Positions 23,085 through 33,077 of a DNA stretch of 64,000 nucleotides are shown piece by piece. Source of the stretch: Phoronis australis. Its lineage: Eukaryota; Phoronida; Phoronidae. Under the pieces are notes generated by a model, which made no database searches, had not been told where the DNA came from, and was given only the letters and a program-made list of their open reading frames with translations. The stretch lies in NCBI GenBank assembly GCA_002633005.1, contig NMRA01000632.1:62001-126000 (forward strand), written 5' to 3'. A program made the translations under genes and the position numbers. Every line of letters begins with the position of its first letter. The stretch's first letter is position 1.

Positions 23085-26000
23085 CTGATCACTGTAACCT
23101 TTTACAGTTTAAAACATTAGGACAGTCACTTTCATACTACTGAGAGGGGAAAGACAAGGAGGGGGCTGGAAAGAGGCGAGTGGGATAGCAAGAGGGAGGA
23201 AAGATGGAAAAAGGCTGGAGTGGTAGGAGAAAAGGGTAGGCACAAGGAGAGTAGCACGACGGAGAGCAGGTACCAGAACAGCAAGGGAAAAAGGATTGAA
23301 GGCAGAAGGTAAGAAAGGGGAGGGAGTGTAGGGAGAGGAAGAGCACGTGGAAGCAGATGGGCACCAGGACTGAAAGGAGAAAGAAAGAAGATGAAAATGG
23401 TAAGTCAGCTGAACAGCAAAAGTGAGGAAGGACAAAAGGAGGGCATGTGGAGGAAGGGAAGAGGGCAAGTGAGGGGTAAGACAAAGATCAAAAGGGAGAG
23501 GGCAAATTGAGAACAACGGTAGGGGATGAGAGGAAAGATGTTTGTGGAAGGAGACGTGTGAGACAAAGAGCACGAAGGGATAGGAGAGGGCAGTGCATAG
23601 CTTGGAGGAGAGATTTGGAACATGGAGTAAAAGGGAGAGGGCAGCGCATAGGTTGGAGAAGAGATGTGGAACATGGAGTAAAAGAGGCAAGTAGGGAAAA
23701 TTAAATAAATTGTAATTATAGCATTGGACAGACATGTGGCAGATTTCAGTAAGTTGACAGATTAAGCACACATTATCATTGTTGTGAAATTCATGCTGAT
23801 GCGTCATTATTACCATTTGTGTCCACTCGAACAGTGACTCTGGCATTCTTGTCCCCTTTGTTATGCAACGTTACATAATGAAAATCATCAACTCGTGGGT
23901 TGTTAGTTACAAAATTGCAATTCTCACTACAGTTGTGGCTGAAAATACAAAATAACATAAAAGCAAATTCCACAAAGACATATGACACTTGAAGAAATAA
24001 ATAGTGCACTTTATCATGAAAACTCACTAATTTCAGACAAAATTACCCATTTGTTAACGATGTTGCGAATGCTTGGAATTGTGCAAAATATTGTCGAAAA
24101 TTAACACGTATCAAAAACCATGGCAATGTAACAGCATTCTAGGAAATGGTTTGGTGGGATTGGAATTTCCAACTCACAAATTGCTAAGTGTAGGCCAGCT
24201 GCTGTGAACAGCCCCAGCTAGATCACAGTGGTCACCAGAGCTCACTACGTCACATGACAAGATCGTGAAATTATGCTGCCACGTCGATGGTGAAACACGA
24301 AACCTGGTAAAATGCAAAAAAAGGATAATGTTAATACAAAATTTAAGAGCGTTTGTTTTAATACAGTTCATCTTTATCTGGTTCACTTGGTCTACATCAA
24401 ATAGCAATGCTTATAAATGTCTCATTAGTGGAAGTAGACTCGAATCAATTTTCAGGAGTTCTACACCAGGCCTGTATACACTCATGCTCAAAATGCAGGC
24501 ACTGCCTTTATCAACAATGCAATGTTTCTGCAAAATCTAATGCACCAATAACAACAAAAATAATCACAGAAAAGGATAGTGCAGTTTAACATCATGATAA
24601 CTAAAGGCACTGAAAGGCCAATCAGAGTAGCTTCAAAATACAGAAAGTATAATTTAGCCAAGAATAGTGCTGACATTGTTTGTATGGAAATACACTCAAG
24701 CAACAGGTTGGTGTGGCACAGCTGTTCAGGTGAGCAAGTGTTGTAAATTGATTTAACCTTCTGTTATGTAATACCAGGTGTGTCTGTCCTCAGCTTCAGT
24801 GGCAGTGCCATGGTCGACTATCCCTTTTCCAAGAAACATACATTGAGAGTAGTCCTATATTCAGATTTATTTTGAACAGGTGTACCATAAAAAGGATTTC
24901 TCTCTCCTTTGTAGACAGTCGCAGTATTTAAATTACAGTCTATGTTTACTATTTATTTTAGATTAAACATACAAAAAATTATTTTAGACAGAACCAGAAA
25001 ATGTAATGAGATAAGTCTCCCATCTGTTCTCCTGACGTGACAGTGGACCAAGTTATTATGAAATTGTAAGTAAGGTCCAGCAGGTCTGTTGAGTCAATCT
25101 GCAGAATTGGCATTATTCACATGAAGGAGAAACATGCTGAGCGTTACCTAAATGGGAACATTGGGGCTTACAATTTCCAGTTTTGGTGATTGGTGTTGTC
25201 CTGTTCCCAGCATTTTTCTATCATTTTGCATTTCCAGGTGATCCTCAACAGAGTGACAATATATATACTGTGTTTTGTCTAGTTTGATTTGATGCTGTCA
25301 TACTACTTCTCCCTGAAGATGGTTTGTTTGTAATAATCCGAAACATTGGACTTGGGTGTGTCAGTCTTCAGGTTTGTGCTTGTGATTAGACTGTTGTGAT
25401 TAGACTGTTGTGATTAGACTCTTGCTACCTTAGAAGTTTACTCTTTGTTTAAATTAACTCATACATCGCGGCAGTGAATTCAGCAAGAAAACAGACAACA
25501 CTGCTGTGTTTTCACTTAATTCGAAATCATAATTAGCAAATCCAGAAATCTTTTTAAGTCTTACCTGAGAATCCATTTTGATGATGCAGGTAATGTGAAG
25601 ACAGACAACTCATTTAGGTTCATCTCCCGAGTGAACACAGCGTACTGCACAGCAATATCGACTACAAACTTGTATTTACAGCTTACAGCAAGACCCTGAA
25701 AAAGAATTAAAACAGTGACTCGCCAACAGATCAAATTTGAAAAGTGTATATTATAAATAAGCCTTAAATAAATGTGTTCAAGACAAACGGTATTTGACAA
25801 AAATATGCAGCTTTAATTAAAGAATAATGCTGTGGCTTTCAGTTAATTTTCTGTCACAATTTTAAGAGTGGCCATTTTACAAATTTAAACTAGTGTCAGC
25901 AAATCGTTTTATCAAAAAATTAGTTTCCATAACAACCAAATTGCACTTGCATAGTGCACAATTTGCCAACAGATGACAATAGCCACTTCCCCTCAAGCCA

Positions 26001-29000
26001 ATTTCACTTCTAAGATTTAGTATCAATGAAACTCTTAAAACCAGAATCGGATGTTATCATTCTCACAAACTCATTCAATTGGGAATTTACTCTTTTCAAG
26101 CAAACCAATCACCTTTCAGTCCCTTGCTAGTGATTATCCCATTCCAATCAACGATGCGTAGCAGGGGACAGGAAGGGCTGACAGGACAGACCTTAACAGA
26201 CATGACAAAATCCCTGCTGCTCCCCCCCCCCCCCAAGGCCATTNGATAACCTAGAGGTGAACGTCATGTGGACATCAATTCCCACATTCCCTTTTGGCTA
26301 TAGCCAGTTAGCCCTGATCATTACAGGCACCAAACTGGTGCTATTAAGCATGGGGTTAAATCTATTTTCAAACAAGAGGTCAATGAAATTGACTATAATG
26401 TCATTAAAACTGACCTTCCTGACCCTGACAATTGGTAAATGTGGGATAGCATTGGCTCTGAATGATGCAAGTTTACCATTCATGACCAGGTAACGTAATG
26501 CACAGGACGCTTAATTCAGGAAACTCACCAATTAGAGGAAGTGGGAGTAAAGTCGAAAATGGGAATTTAAAAATGAAGTTTTTGGGTCGTTGGGCGTGGG
26601 CATTATTTATTTAACGACAAGGACAAGGTACCACTGACACTAGCTGTTCCTTAGTCGAACATAAGCGGCTTGCAAAGGTTTTGAAAAATTCATATGAGAT
26701 GGGAGTTCACATAAGACACTGGGTGTGGGGGTTAGGTGGAGCATGGGTGTTTAAAAGCAAAAATTTGAAAATTACAGTGGTGGGAATTAACCTAGTACAC
26801 ACATTTTGTAAGATTCATGTGAGATGAGGGCAAACATAAAGGTACTGGTCTGTCAAATAAACCCATAAGAGCATTGAAGATTCTAAAAATTGCATAATGA
26901 CAAGCATTTGCTTTCACCAAACTAATACACATTACAAGCAGATGCGTGCATAGAATGCTCCTTACATTTTTATGCACCCACATATTTATATGTGAACACA
27001 TTATGCCATCATCCCCATCCATCCGTCCGCTGCCCTATCTCCAAACCCTTTGATGTATGTTCATGAAATTTTGCGCATGTGTTCCTTTCATAGATGGGAC
27101 AGTATTTAGTGAACTTTCAGACGGATCTGACTACTGGTGTGCCCCTTAGTGGCAATTTTTTACGCTTACCTCTAGTCTGTATCTTCAATGGTCCTCAACC
27201 TTTTTTCATACAATTTGTCATGTAGGCATCTATTGGTGAGATTTCGCTATCCTCCCGTTTTCAGATGGATTTGATGTAGTTTGCGCCACCTAGTGACCAT
27301 TTTTACTGTTTTCGAGTCCGTTTTTTTGGTGTCCACCCCTCTGTCAACCAAACTGCCCTAAGGATGATTGTAAAAATTGGCATGTATGTTTTTACTATGA
27401 AGAGGATGGCTAATGTTGGCTTTCTGACAACTTTGACTTTGTTGTTTTTTTGCGCCCATGGCTGTATCTCCTAAAGCATTGGTAGGATCTTTACTAAATT
27501 TAGCAAGTGTATTTATATGATGTTGACAATGGACGACGACGACTTTCAGACGGATTTGACTACGGGTGTGCCCCCTAGTGGTAATTTTATTTTTTATGTT
27601 TACCTCTGTATCTTCAAAGGTCCTCAAAGGATTTTCATAAGATTTGGCATGTATGCATCTACCAGTGCTATCTTCAAGTTTTTGGATGGATTCGACCTGG
27701 TTTGCGCCACATGGTGGCCATTTTTACTGTTTTAGAGTGTTTTTTGGGACCACCCCTCTATCAATCAAACCATTCTAAGACTGATTTTAGTAATAGGCAT
27801 TCTCAGTGTGAAGAGAACGGTTGACGATGACGACTTCGACTACAGTGGCACCTCCTAGAGGTAGTTTTGTTTTGTTTTGCGTCCATAGCTGCATCTCCTA
27901 AAGCCACTGCAGGACCTTTTATAAAATTTAGTTAGTGTATTCATATGACGCTAACAACAGACGACGACCACTTTCAGGCGGATCCAATGAACGCTCTGCC
28001 CCCTAGTGGAATTTCATTTTTTTCGTTTTCCTGAAGTTGTTTCTCTGAAATTCCTGGACAGATTTTTATAAAATTTGGTAAATAAGCGATAGCATGTTCC
28101 TGTTTTTGGATGGACTGGACACTTTTGCGCCACCTACTGGCCATTTTATGATACCAATAAATAACCCAAGAAGCACCCCGTTTGCAGTGCATTCGTTGCG
28201 CATTTGAACACTCTGCGTTGCTCTTGTTAAGCATTCATATTTGACTTCCTATGCTAACATCCAAAATTTTTGAGATATGACTACCAATCAAAGGTGCCTG
28301 TGTGTTCACACTGGTGTATGCTGCTTTGCGCGCTCATCATGATGTCAATTATCCTCACCGCCTGCGTGATGGTGTGGGGTTCCGGGGATCTATAGACAGC
28401 ACCGTACCACGGTCCAGGCTGCAGGATTCCCAACTGGATGGTAGCTGTCACATTCTTGTGGTAAACAGGAAGTTCTACACTGACCTCTGGTGTGGAACGA
28501 CGTCGGTCAAACAAAGGGGGGTAACTCTCATTTTTGGGAGTTTTGAGAGGAATCGAATGAGGAGACATCACTCTGGAAGTAACAAGAAAATCCTCAGATA
28601 AAACATTTGTGAACAAAAAATAGAATTTGCAGGTGTCATGCGAGAAAAATTACCGAACTTAAAGTAAAAGCAATCCCAGTCCCACGTCAGCTTGGTCTTT
28701 CTTCTTCTCGTACATATGGCAGCTTATCACTACATTGATCTTTTCAGAGCAAACAAACTATGAACACAGTATGTAAGACAGTGACTTCTATAGACCATCA
28801 GACACATCAACTGGGCAGAAGTCATGCCAGGTTCTCAATCTCGCCACAGCGCAATCTGCTCATTGAATGCTACACCCTGGCATGGACTGCTGCTTGACCT
28901 TTGGTTACCTAACAATGGAACTCCATGTCACGTGGTATGGCAAGATTGAGAATGCGATATGATTTCTGTCACAATAACTACATGATTGTGTAAATTACCC

Positions 29001-29442
29001 TTTCCAACATTTGAAAGGATGTTCTAAAAAACTGACATATATAAGGCCTCGTACCTTTACAGGCCAAGACACTTGCAGCAAGAAATCTGCATTTTTGGAA
29101 CAAAACCCGTGGAATTTTTTCTGGAAATTAGACATTTCAGCCTCATCAACCAGTTCAGTGGCGGCCAGTTTCCTAGTCTACGCTTACAATTTCCAAACAT
29201 GCAAAATATTTCATACACGGTGCAGCATCGTCTTTTGATTGCGTGTAGGGAGAACACTGGACGGTATACTTACAGAGTAATGTTAGTGTTCTTGCATGAC
29301 TCCCTCTCCTTAAGAGCAGTGAGACTCAAAAAAGCTCGTAAGGCGCCCTCGGGTATGGCCAGGCTGACATATGTGCGCTGAGCGAAGTATTTATAGCTGG
29401 GAACTTCCTTCACCATGAATGAGACTCGATGAATGTCCGTAT
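12683..29442 (-). CDS. PGAP6/TMEM8-like GPI-processing membrane protein (11 exons, 5' end missing)
   Basis: Exons in transcript order: 29442-29274, 28572-28359, 25695-25565, 24303-24178, 23938-23814, 22694-22450, 22058-21862, 18464-18325, 16616-16438, 14676-14413, 12991-12683. All ten joins keep phase, giving 2099 nt or about 699 residues; vertebrate TMEM8A is somewhat longer. About 400 residues of ectodomain carry several N-x-S/T sites, then an EGF-like module (about 415-455), then seven hydrophobic helices (about 470-670). CREST-superfamily residues are present: S and H in FFSTFYHACD, D in SYCDF, and HxxxH in YTHSLWHVF. Known family members are cell-surface phospholipases that trim lipid from GPI-anchored proteins. 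The signal-peptide exon was not found, so the gene symbol is left empty; which of the TMEM8A/B/C paralogues is closest cannot be decided. Confidence 0.88.
13910..14249. repeat. 49-bp tandem array, seven copies
   Basis: The unit AAACAAATATGGGTCAAGCA... repeats seven times with a period of 49 bp (one unit is 50 bp) and few differences. It lies in the last intron of gene 2, about 160 bp from the TM2-TM5 exon. Low divergence suggests recent expansion. Confidence 0.95.
14413..14676 (-). CDS. Gene 2 exon: TM2-TM5
   Basis: The acceptor is TTTCTTTTTAG. It starts FYHACDADVINVLCI, giving the catalytic-type His of CREST proteins, then SYCDFATSM with the conserved Asp and helices 3-5. The donor is taken as GTCAGT, because this joins SW to VLKCKTRKDCYP as in the family; a GTATCC two codons earlier is the alternative. 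An ambiguous base at 14393 lies in the adjacent intron. Confidence 0.95.
14703..14742. repeat. Diverged end of the 4772-5062 element family
   Basis: TTTTAAATCTGGTCTGGATG followed by CCACCTATTGGCCACATCAC matches the left inverted repeat and adjoining bases of 4772-4815. No matching right arm was found nearby, so it is a truncated copy. Confidence 0.6.
14743..16437. other. Intron of gene 2, nothing recognised
   Basis: AT-rich intron sequence between the TM exons, with no further repeat, coding exon or RNA gene recognised. The following intron, 16617-18324, is similar; open frames near 17990-18230 on the - strand lack family motifs and are not needed for the phase-consistent chain. Confidence 0.5.
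16438..16616 (-). CDS. Gene 2 exon: end of EGF module, TM1-TM2
   Basis: The acceptor is ATCATTTCAG and the donor is GTGAGT. It encodes GWSGYGCTDD (end of the EGF module), then AHILLLTLSNLFFIPATCLA (helix 1) and YTEAIVYFFNCFFST (helix 2). The Ser of the CREST motif is two residues before the splice site. It ends in phase 0. Confidence 0.95.
18325..18464 (-). CDS. Gene 2 EGF-like exon
   Basis: The acceptor is TTCCATCCCACAG and the donor is GTAAGA. It encodes CIHDKCENGGECIRYYG and FCACRCPAG, the first part of an EGF-like module; the last conserved G-W-x-G-x-x-C is supplied by the next exon. It ends in phase 1. Confidence 0.93.
19101..19495 (+). mobile_element. Foldback element family B, copy 1
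   Basis: The ends are long imperfect inverted repeats of about 55 bp (CTGCTATGTGTGAACTTAGA at left; TCCAAGTTCACGCACAGCAG at right), each containing a second inner repeat around GCGTATGCGTGAAC. No coding capacity is seen. A second copy in opposite orientation is at 31120-31494. No clear target duplication is visible. Confidence 0.75.
19595..20080 (+). repeat. Dispersed repeat family A, copy 2
   Basis: Inverted relative to the copy at 140-665 and similar along its length, with small indels. It lies in the largest intron of gene 2. The function is unknown; it is probably an old transposon fragment. Confidence 0.7.
20600..20715. repeat. Two-copy GC-rich tandem repeat
   Basis: GACGGGCCTGATCAGATTCT...CACTGGCCAGGATAA recurs as GACGGGCCTGATCGGGCTCC...CACTGGCCGGAATAA, with a period of about 60 bp. 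It lies just downstream (on the - strand) of the LINE remnant and may be part of its 3' end. Confidence 0.6.
20880..21330 (-). pseudogene. LINE ORF2 C-terminal remnant (RNase H/tail region)
   Basis: On the - strand two overlapping frames read RLGIRHIIQILTGHCNLARH and SPECGTDVESPKHLVESCPA. This is the L-T-G-H-x-x-L-x-x-H ... C-x-x-C ... E-x-x-x-H-L-x-x-x-C-P pattern found near the C-terminus of many non-LTR retrotransposon polymerases. No intact reverse transcriptase is present and the frame is broken. It is a truncated insertion in the intron of gene 2. Confidence 0.75.
21862..22058 (-). CDS. Gene 2 ectodomain exon before EGF module
   Basis: The acceptor is CTTTTCATTTAG and the donor is GTAATT. 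It encodes DFNVTVCMVPAVVPFNGSS and EVFVPYPESGKWFLALQLHC; the [IV]PYP-x-x-G-x-W-[YF]-L motif is a family landmark. It ends in phase 2. Confidence 0.9.
22450..22694 (-). CDS. Gene 2 ectodomain exon
   Basis: The acceptor is ATTCTGTTTCAG and the donor is GTAGGT. It encodes ECLYFGQVNRWFN, YADPSIELPSKLLL and LLHFNIRQSVDTGTGFYAKF, with three potential glycosylation sites. It ends in phase 0. Confidence 0.85.
23017..23082. repeat. (CA)n microsatellite
   Basis: About 66 bp of alternating CA with a periodic CG substitution in the first half. It may adopt Z-DNA and directly precedes the polypurine tract. Confidence 0.95.
23140..23703. repeat. 560-bp polypurine/polypyrimidine tract
   Basis: The + strand is overwhelmingly A and G with few pyrimidines, rich in GGGAGAGG and GGAAGAG words. 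A 51-bp unit is repeated twice at 23584-23686. The long open frame on the opposite strand exists only because polypyrimidine sequence lacks stop codons. The tract sits in the intron between the gene 2 exons at 22450 and 23814. Confidence 0.9.
23814..23938 (-). CDS. Gene 2 ectodomain exon
   Basis: The acceptor is GTATTTTCAG and the donor is GTAATA. It encodes HNCSENCNFVTNNPRVDDFH and NARVTVRVDTN. It lies next to the polypurine tract in the following intron and ends in phase 1. Confidence 0.75.
24178..24303 (-). CDS. Gene 2 ectodomain exon
   Basis: The acceptor is TTTTACCAG and the donor is GTGAGT. It completes an Arg codon begun upstream and encodes FRVSPSTWQHNFTILSCDVV, with a glycosylation site and paired cysteines. 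It is poorly conserved, so the call rests on its splice sites and on phase agreement on both sides. Confidence 0.7.
24304..25564. other. Intron of gene 2 with short tandem repeat
   Basis: Mostly featureless. GTGATTAGACTGTT is repeated three times at 25382-25423. Upstream, CCTGAAGATGG followed by CCGAAACATTGG resembles the conserved tail seen in many invertebrate LINEs and SINEs, but no coding remnant accompanies it. Confidence 0.45.
25565..25695 (-). CDS. Gene 2 ectodomain exon
   Basis: The acceptor is CTTTTTCAG and the donor is GTAAGA. It starts GLAVSCKYKFVVDI, the segment that follows the PWY motif in the family, and ends in phase 2 (SSKWIL-AG). Confidence 0.85.
25696..28358. other. Intron of gene 2 with C-run and tandem repeat
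   Basis: A 13-14 base run of C at about 26222-26235 is followed by an undetermined base at 26244, a likely sequencing or assembly weak point. The 429-bp tandem array occupies about 27060-28150. No additional exon was recognised. Confidence 0.5.
27060..28150. repeat. 429-bp tandem repeat, about 2.6 copies
   Basis: CTTTCAG followed by a CGGAT word starts units at 27114, 27543 and 27971, giving periods of 429 and 428 bp. Each unit also contains an internal half-repeat: GTGCCCCCTAGTGG and GCGCCACCTAGTGACCATTT are alternated by diverged copies of one motif, together with phrases like GTATCTCCTAAAGC. Copies are substantially diverged, so the array is old. Confidence 0.8.
28359..28572 (-). CDS. Gene 2 ectodomain exon
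   Basis: The acceptor is ACTTCCAG and the donor is GTGAGG. It encodes ELPVYHKNVTATIQLGILQ and PGPWYGAVYRSP; the P-x-P-W-[YF]-x-A-x-[YH] motif is characteristic of TMEM8 ectodomains. It ends in phase 0. Confidence 0.85.
28831..28965. repeat. Short imperfect inverted repeat
   Basis: TCTCAATCTCGCCAC and GTGGTATGGCAAGATTGAGA flank about 90 bp in the intron between the first two recognised exons of gene 2. It may be a small decayed foldback element. Confidence 0.4.
29274..29442 (-). CDS. Gene 2, first recognised exon
   Basis: The acceptor is AATTCTAG and the donor is GTAAGT. It encodes IHRVSFMVKEVPSYKYFA and YVSLAIPEGALRAFLSLTAL, a beta-rich ectodomain segment, and ends in NTNIT, a glycosylation site. 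Its two leading bases require a preceding exon ending in phase 1, presumably with the signal peptide. It joins the next exon in phase. Confidence 0.75.
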
Positions 29443-31119
29443 CTAGAATTACAGAAATGTGCTTTGTAATACAGAATTCATGGGGTTCTCTGAAGTTTTT
29501 TGGGGGTTTTGTGGAGTCTCAACACACATCGTTACCAAGCATGGAGGATGAAAAGTAAATGGGGCTCACCTCAAAAAAAGGATCCGTTGCACAAAGGTTG
29601 TGTGTTACGCTAATTACCAATGATTCTAGACTTATTTCGCACACCAAAAACTATAATTTAGAAAAATAATATTTTGTCTCTCACTCACTACAAATGAGGC
29701 AATGTCAGTGGTGGAAATTCCTTGCCTCACCTAAAATGCAGTTACAATCAGTTTTGCACTTTGGAAAATATCAAAGCACTGCCCAGTCATTAATTTTAGT
29801 AATACACACCTCTTTCACTGAGTCAGTAAGGTCTAAACATGGTATATTTGCCACTTCATTTGAATGTGGGATATCTCATGCCGCTGTAAATATTAGGTGA
29901 AACGTTGAGACAGTGACCACTAACTTACTAACAGGCCAAAGACACGGTGAGGCTCCTATAGGTGCTTCATACGCTGGAAGGTTTTTCGGTAACTTATATC
30001 TCACTGATTAAAACATCGACGTCATGTTGTATAAGTACCTTTTGCGCATAGAGGTACATGTACACTTTAGGAGGCTGTCGATGTCTTTAATTCCTTCTAA
30101 ATCAAACAAATACTCCTGTAATCAAAATTTTTCTTCCAGATGTCCTATTGTTCAGTTGTCCAAATCAACAACTGGCTATTTTCAACACTGCATGCACCAA
30201 GAGGAATGACGTTTTATCCCCTATGGGAGCTTCACTGTCCAGACGGCCAGTCGAGATAGTAGTACTCACAGTCTAGTAAGGACTGGATGAGCATCAGGTG
30301 TTAGAGTCATAAAGCAAGTTATTCACCAATGAAGGGGTTACTCCTGTATATTGGAACAGGATAAGTAATTTGAATAGGGCCTACTGTTAATTGGATCAAC
30401 TTCGCATTCCATTAAATTTGCACATGGGCAGTTGGTGATGATTGCATGCCTATACTCACACCCGTCAACTACGAAGTAATTTGTAGGCTACATTCACCTA
30501 ATTTGGCACACACTAATAGCAAAATGACTTTGGTCATTTGATCAGTGTGAGCCATAATTCGCTGAAAAGTTCCCGGCGTACAGAGGTCCTATAGGATGGC
30601 CACTTCTGGCAATGTCTCTACTGGCCCCAGGCCCAGTAGTAGTAGAGACAGTGGTGCCAGAGGTACTGACTAGTAAACAATCGTGGCCCCATTCTAACAA
30701 CTTAATTACAAGGTAAGTTGCATAAGTTATTGCTAAAAATTGAATGTGATGTCAAGCAAATGCCAATTTTCCGACTAAACATTTAATTCAATGATTTTAA
30801 CTGTCACTGAGTTCAGTATAACTGTCCTACCACACAAGTAAGTCCGACCTTAGCCTTAGTCTTCCGCTAGTAGTCAGTCAGCCACCGCCGCTCCTCATGA
30901 CACAATAGTGTAACTTCGAGGAGCTAATGACAGTGTATCTACTCATACCTACCCGAATATTCCGATGGTTTGGAGTCACAGATTAGAGAACAAACTACCA
31001 TAAACGAAAAAATCCTTGACATGTTGAAGAACGCTCAGCAACATTTCACACCAGCCAGTTTTTTTGTGCCGCAGTACAATGCGCCATCTGGTGGACAATC
31101 GGTCTTGGTTCCTGGGATG
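29443..31119. other. Upstream flank or first intron of gene 2
   Basis: The missing 5' exon of gene 2 could lie here or further right. I searched the - strand for a hydrophobic start ending in phase 1 before a GT and found no convincing candidate. No repeat family was recognised in this stretch. Confidence 0.4.
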
Positions 31120-31494
31120 CTGTCATTTGGTGCGTGAATTTTCTGCTTAATCTCAAGATCGCGTATGCGTGAACTTGGAATTGAATCCTCATTAATTTTG
31201 TGAATTTTTTGTTCAGCGTAAAGAACTTTTGTAATTATTGGCCCCATTATCACCCATTTTCTCCTTTAATCAAAGAATATGTTTGTTAAATCAATTATTC
31301 TTTGGTGGATAAGATCGCCCACAATTGAAAAAGGACTGGCTAAAATTTACGTTATTATATCAGCATGTTATTCAATTTAGTGCAATGCAAATTTTTATCA
31401 AGGTGAACGTGATTATTTGAGTGAAGTTGTCGTGTATTCCAAGCTCACGCATACGCGATCTTGAGATTGAAGACTCCAAGTTCACGCACAGCAG
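31120..31494 (-). mobile_element. Foldback element family B, copy 2
   Basis: Inverted relative to the copy at 19101-19495. The right half carries TCCAAGCTCACGCATACGCG and TCCAAGTTCACGCACAGCAG, and the left half the complementary repeats with a small insertion. The interior, including CTTGATAAAAATTTGC on the reverse strand, is shared with copy 1. Confidence 0.75.
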
Positions 31495-33071
31495 GGAGAC
31501 CGCCAGATCAGAGCAACGGTGAAGTTTTGCGGAGTTACACTGCGCCCTCACTCCCTACAAAATACAATCCTACTTTGCCAACTTTTGTGATCTTTTATGT
31601 GACTATCAACAGTCCAGACAGAGCCCTCTGGTGCGCTGATAGGCGGTGAGCCTAGTTTTCATGTAGCGGGGCCTCTAGAAAATACTTTTTGTGAGTAGGC
31701 CTACTTTAGGGGGGCAATTTTATTTTGGTGTTTTAAAGTTATGTATAGTTACCAAAGACCTTAATGAACATATATTTGTAGAAAAAATACTATAATTCCT
31801 ACGTTTGTTGTAATATAAGTAATTAGGTCTCATCACTACAACTGTATTTAAATACAATGCACTCAAATTACATGTTTCACTTTTGTAGAGGAGTTGCAAA
31901 CAGTGAAATTCAAAAATGTAAAGCGATACATAGTTGCATAGAAACTAACTAAATCTGGATGTTACAAGGAGGTTCAAATTCGGGCATTGTCTGATAATTA
32001 AGCAAAGTAACACAGTAACTCAAGAGTCGTTGAAATTTGTGTGTCAGTGACTGCACCATTGACTACTGGAATAAAATACAATTTGTTTGCATAAAATACC
32101 AGAAATATGTTGACCAAAAAATAAACAAAGTTGAATATTAGGTCGTCCGGAAGCTCGCGCGTGCCGCCGGCCCGCAACATGCCGGGCCCAGTCTTGGTAG
32201 TCGATGATAGCCGCGCGTGGGGCCGGGAAGTGTAAAAAGAAAACAGCGAACCATGGGGAAGAGAGAAAATTCAAAACAACATTTTTCAACTGTACCAGTG
32301 CTTGGTCCTGTTGGGTCCCCTCTGTGGCCATACATCATCAGGCCCCCTTTCAGTTTCAACATAGGTCGTCTTAGAAGCGCATTTAAAAGCGGCCACATCA
32401 TCATTCATTCCGTTCATTATTTCGAAAAAGTCAAGAAAATTTGTAAAGGACAGCTAATGTCAGTGGAGCAAATTAATCCACTCTTTTTTAACTAATTCAA
32501 GACGATAAGTGACATCAAGCTTAGGAAATGCTGAAACTATATCATTTCTCCTGTCACCCCTCTGTGTCTGACAAAACTGCATATCATAAAAAAACGAGAA
32601 TGTGATAGCATTAAGTCATTTCTCAAGTTTTTTTTTAATTATCTAACCTTTCATATTTAGGGGCCCAGCCCTTCAGTAAGAGGAGGCCTGTTAATTATGG
32701 CACCCATCACCGTGACCCCTTTCGTGTTTTTACTGATAACTTTCCTAATTAATCAAAATACACATTAACACGAATTAATGCGGAATTTTTTTGGGGGAAC
32801 CCCAAACCCCGTGGGATGCCCGGCCGTCTCCCATAAGTCCCTCCCCCCGGTTGCCTGCCTGTTAAAAATCTGCCACTGATGACTTCCGGGAATTCAATGG
32901 TTATAATGTTCTGTTTCGATAAACAACGAATTTGTTGGTTTCTAATTTAAATGTTTATGTTTCTACGAAAATCAATTAATTCCTAGAAGATTTTTTGACA
33001 ACCAAAGATGCTCCACAGGTTGCAGTCGGGAAAATTTCTATATCATCGATCCCCAAAGTGTAAAGCACACA
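31495..33071. other. Gene-poor stretch with a GC-rich island
   Basis: Mostly AT-rich. Around 32140-32235 a CpG-rich patch stands out. On the - strand it reads as MVRCFLFTLPGPTRG or, in another frame, PWFAVFFLHFPAPRAA. Either could be a first exon of gene 2, but no donor in the required phase was found, so it is not called. Confidence 0.3.
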
Positions 33072-33077
33072 CTAGGC

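Noticed and set aside
23109-23846. 245-codon open frame on the - strand
   Set aside because: It runs through the polypyrimidine strand of the purine tract, which lacks stop codons by composition. Only its first few codons overlap a real exon of gene 2, in a different frame.
32044-32404. Hydrophobic - strand frames near the GC-rich patch as the signal-peptide exon of gene 2
   Set aside because: No GT donor in the phase required by the 29442-29274 exon was found, and two competing frames look equally plausible.
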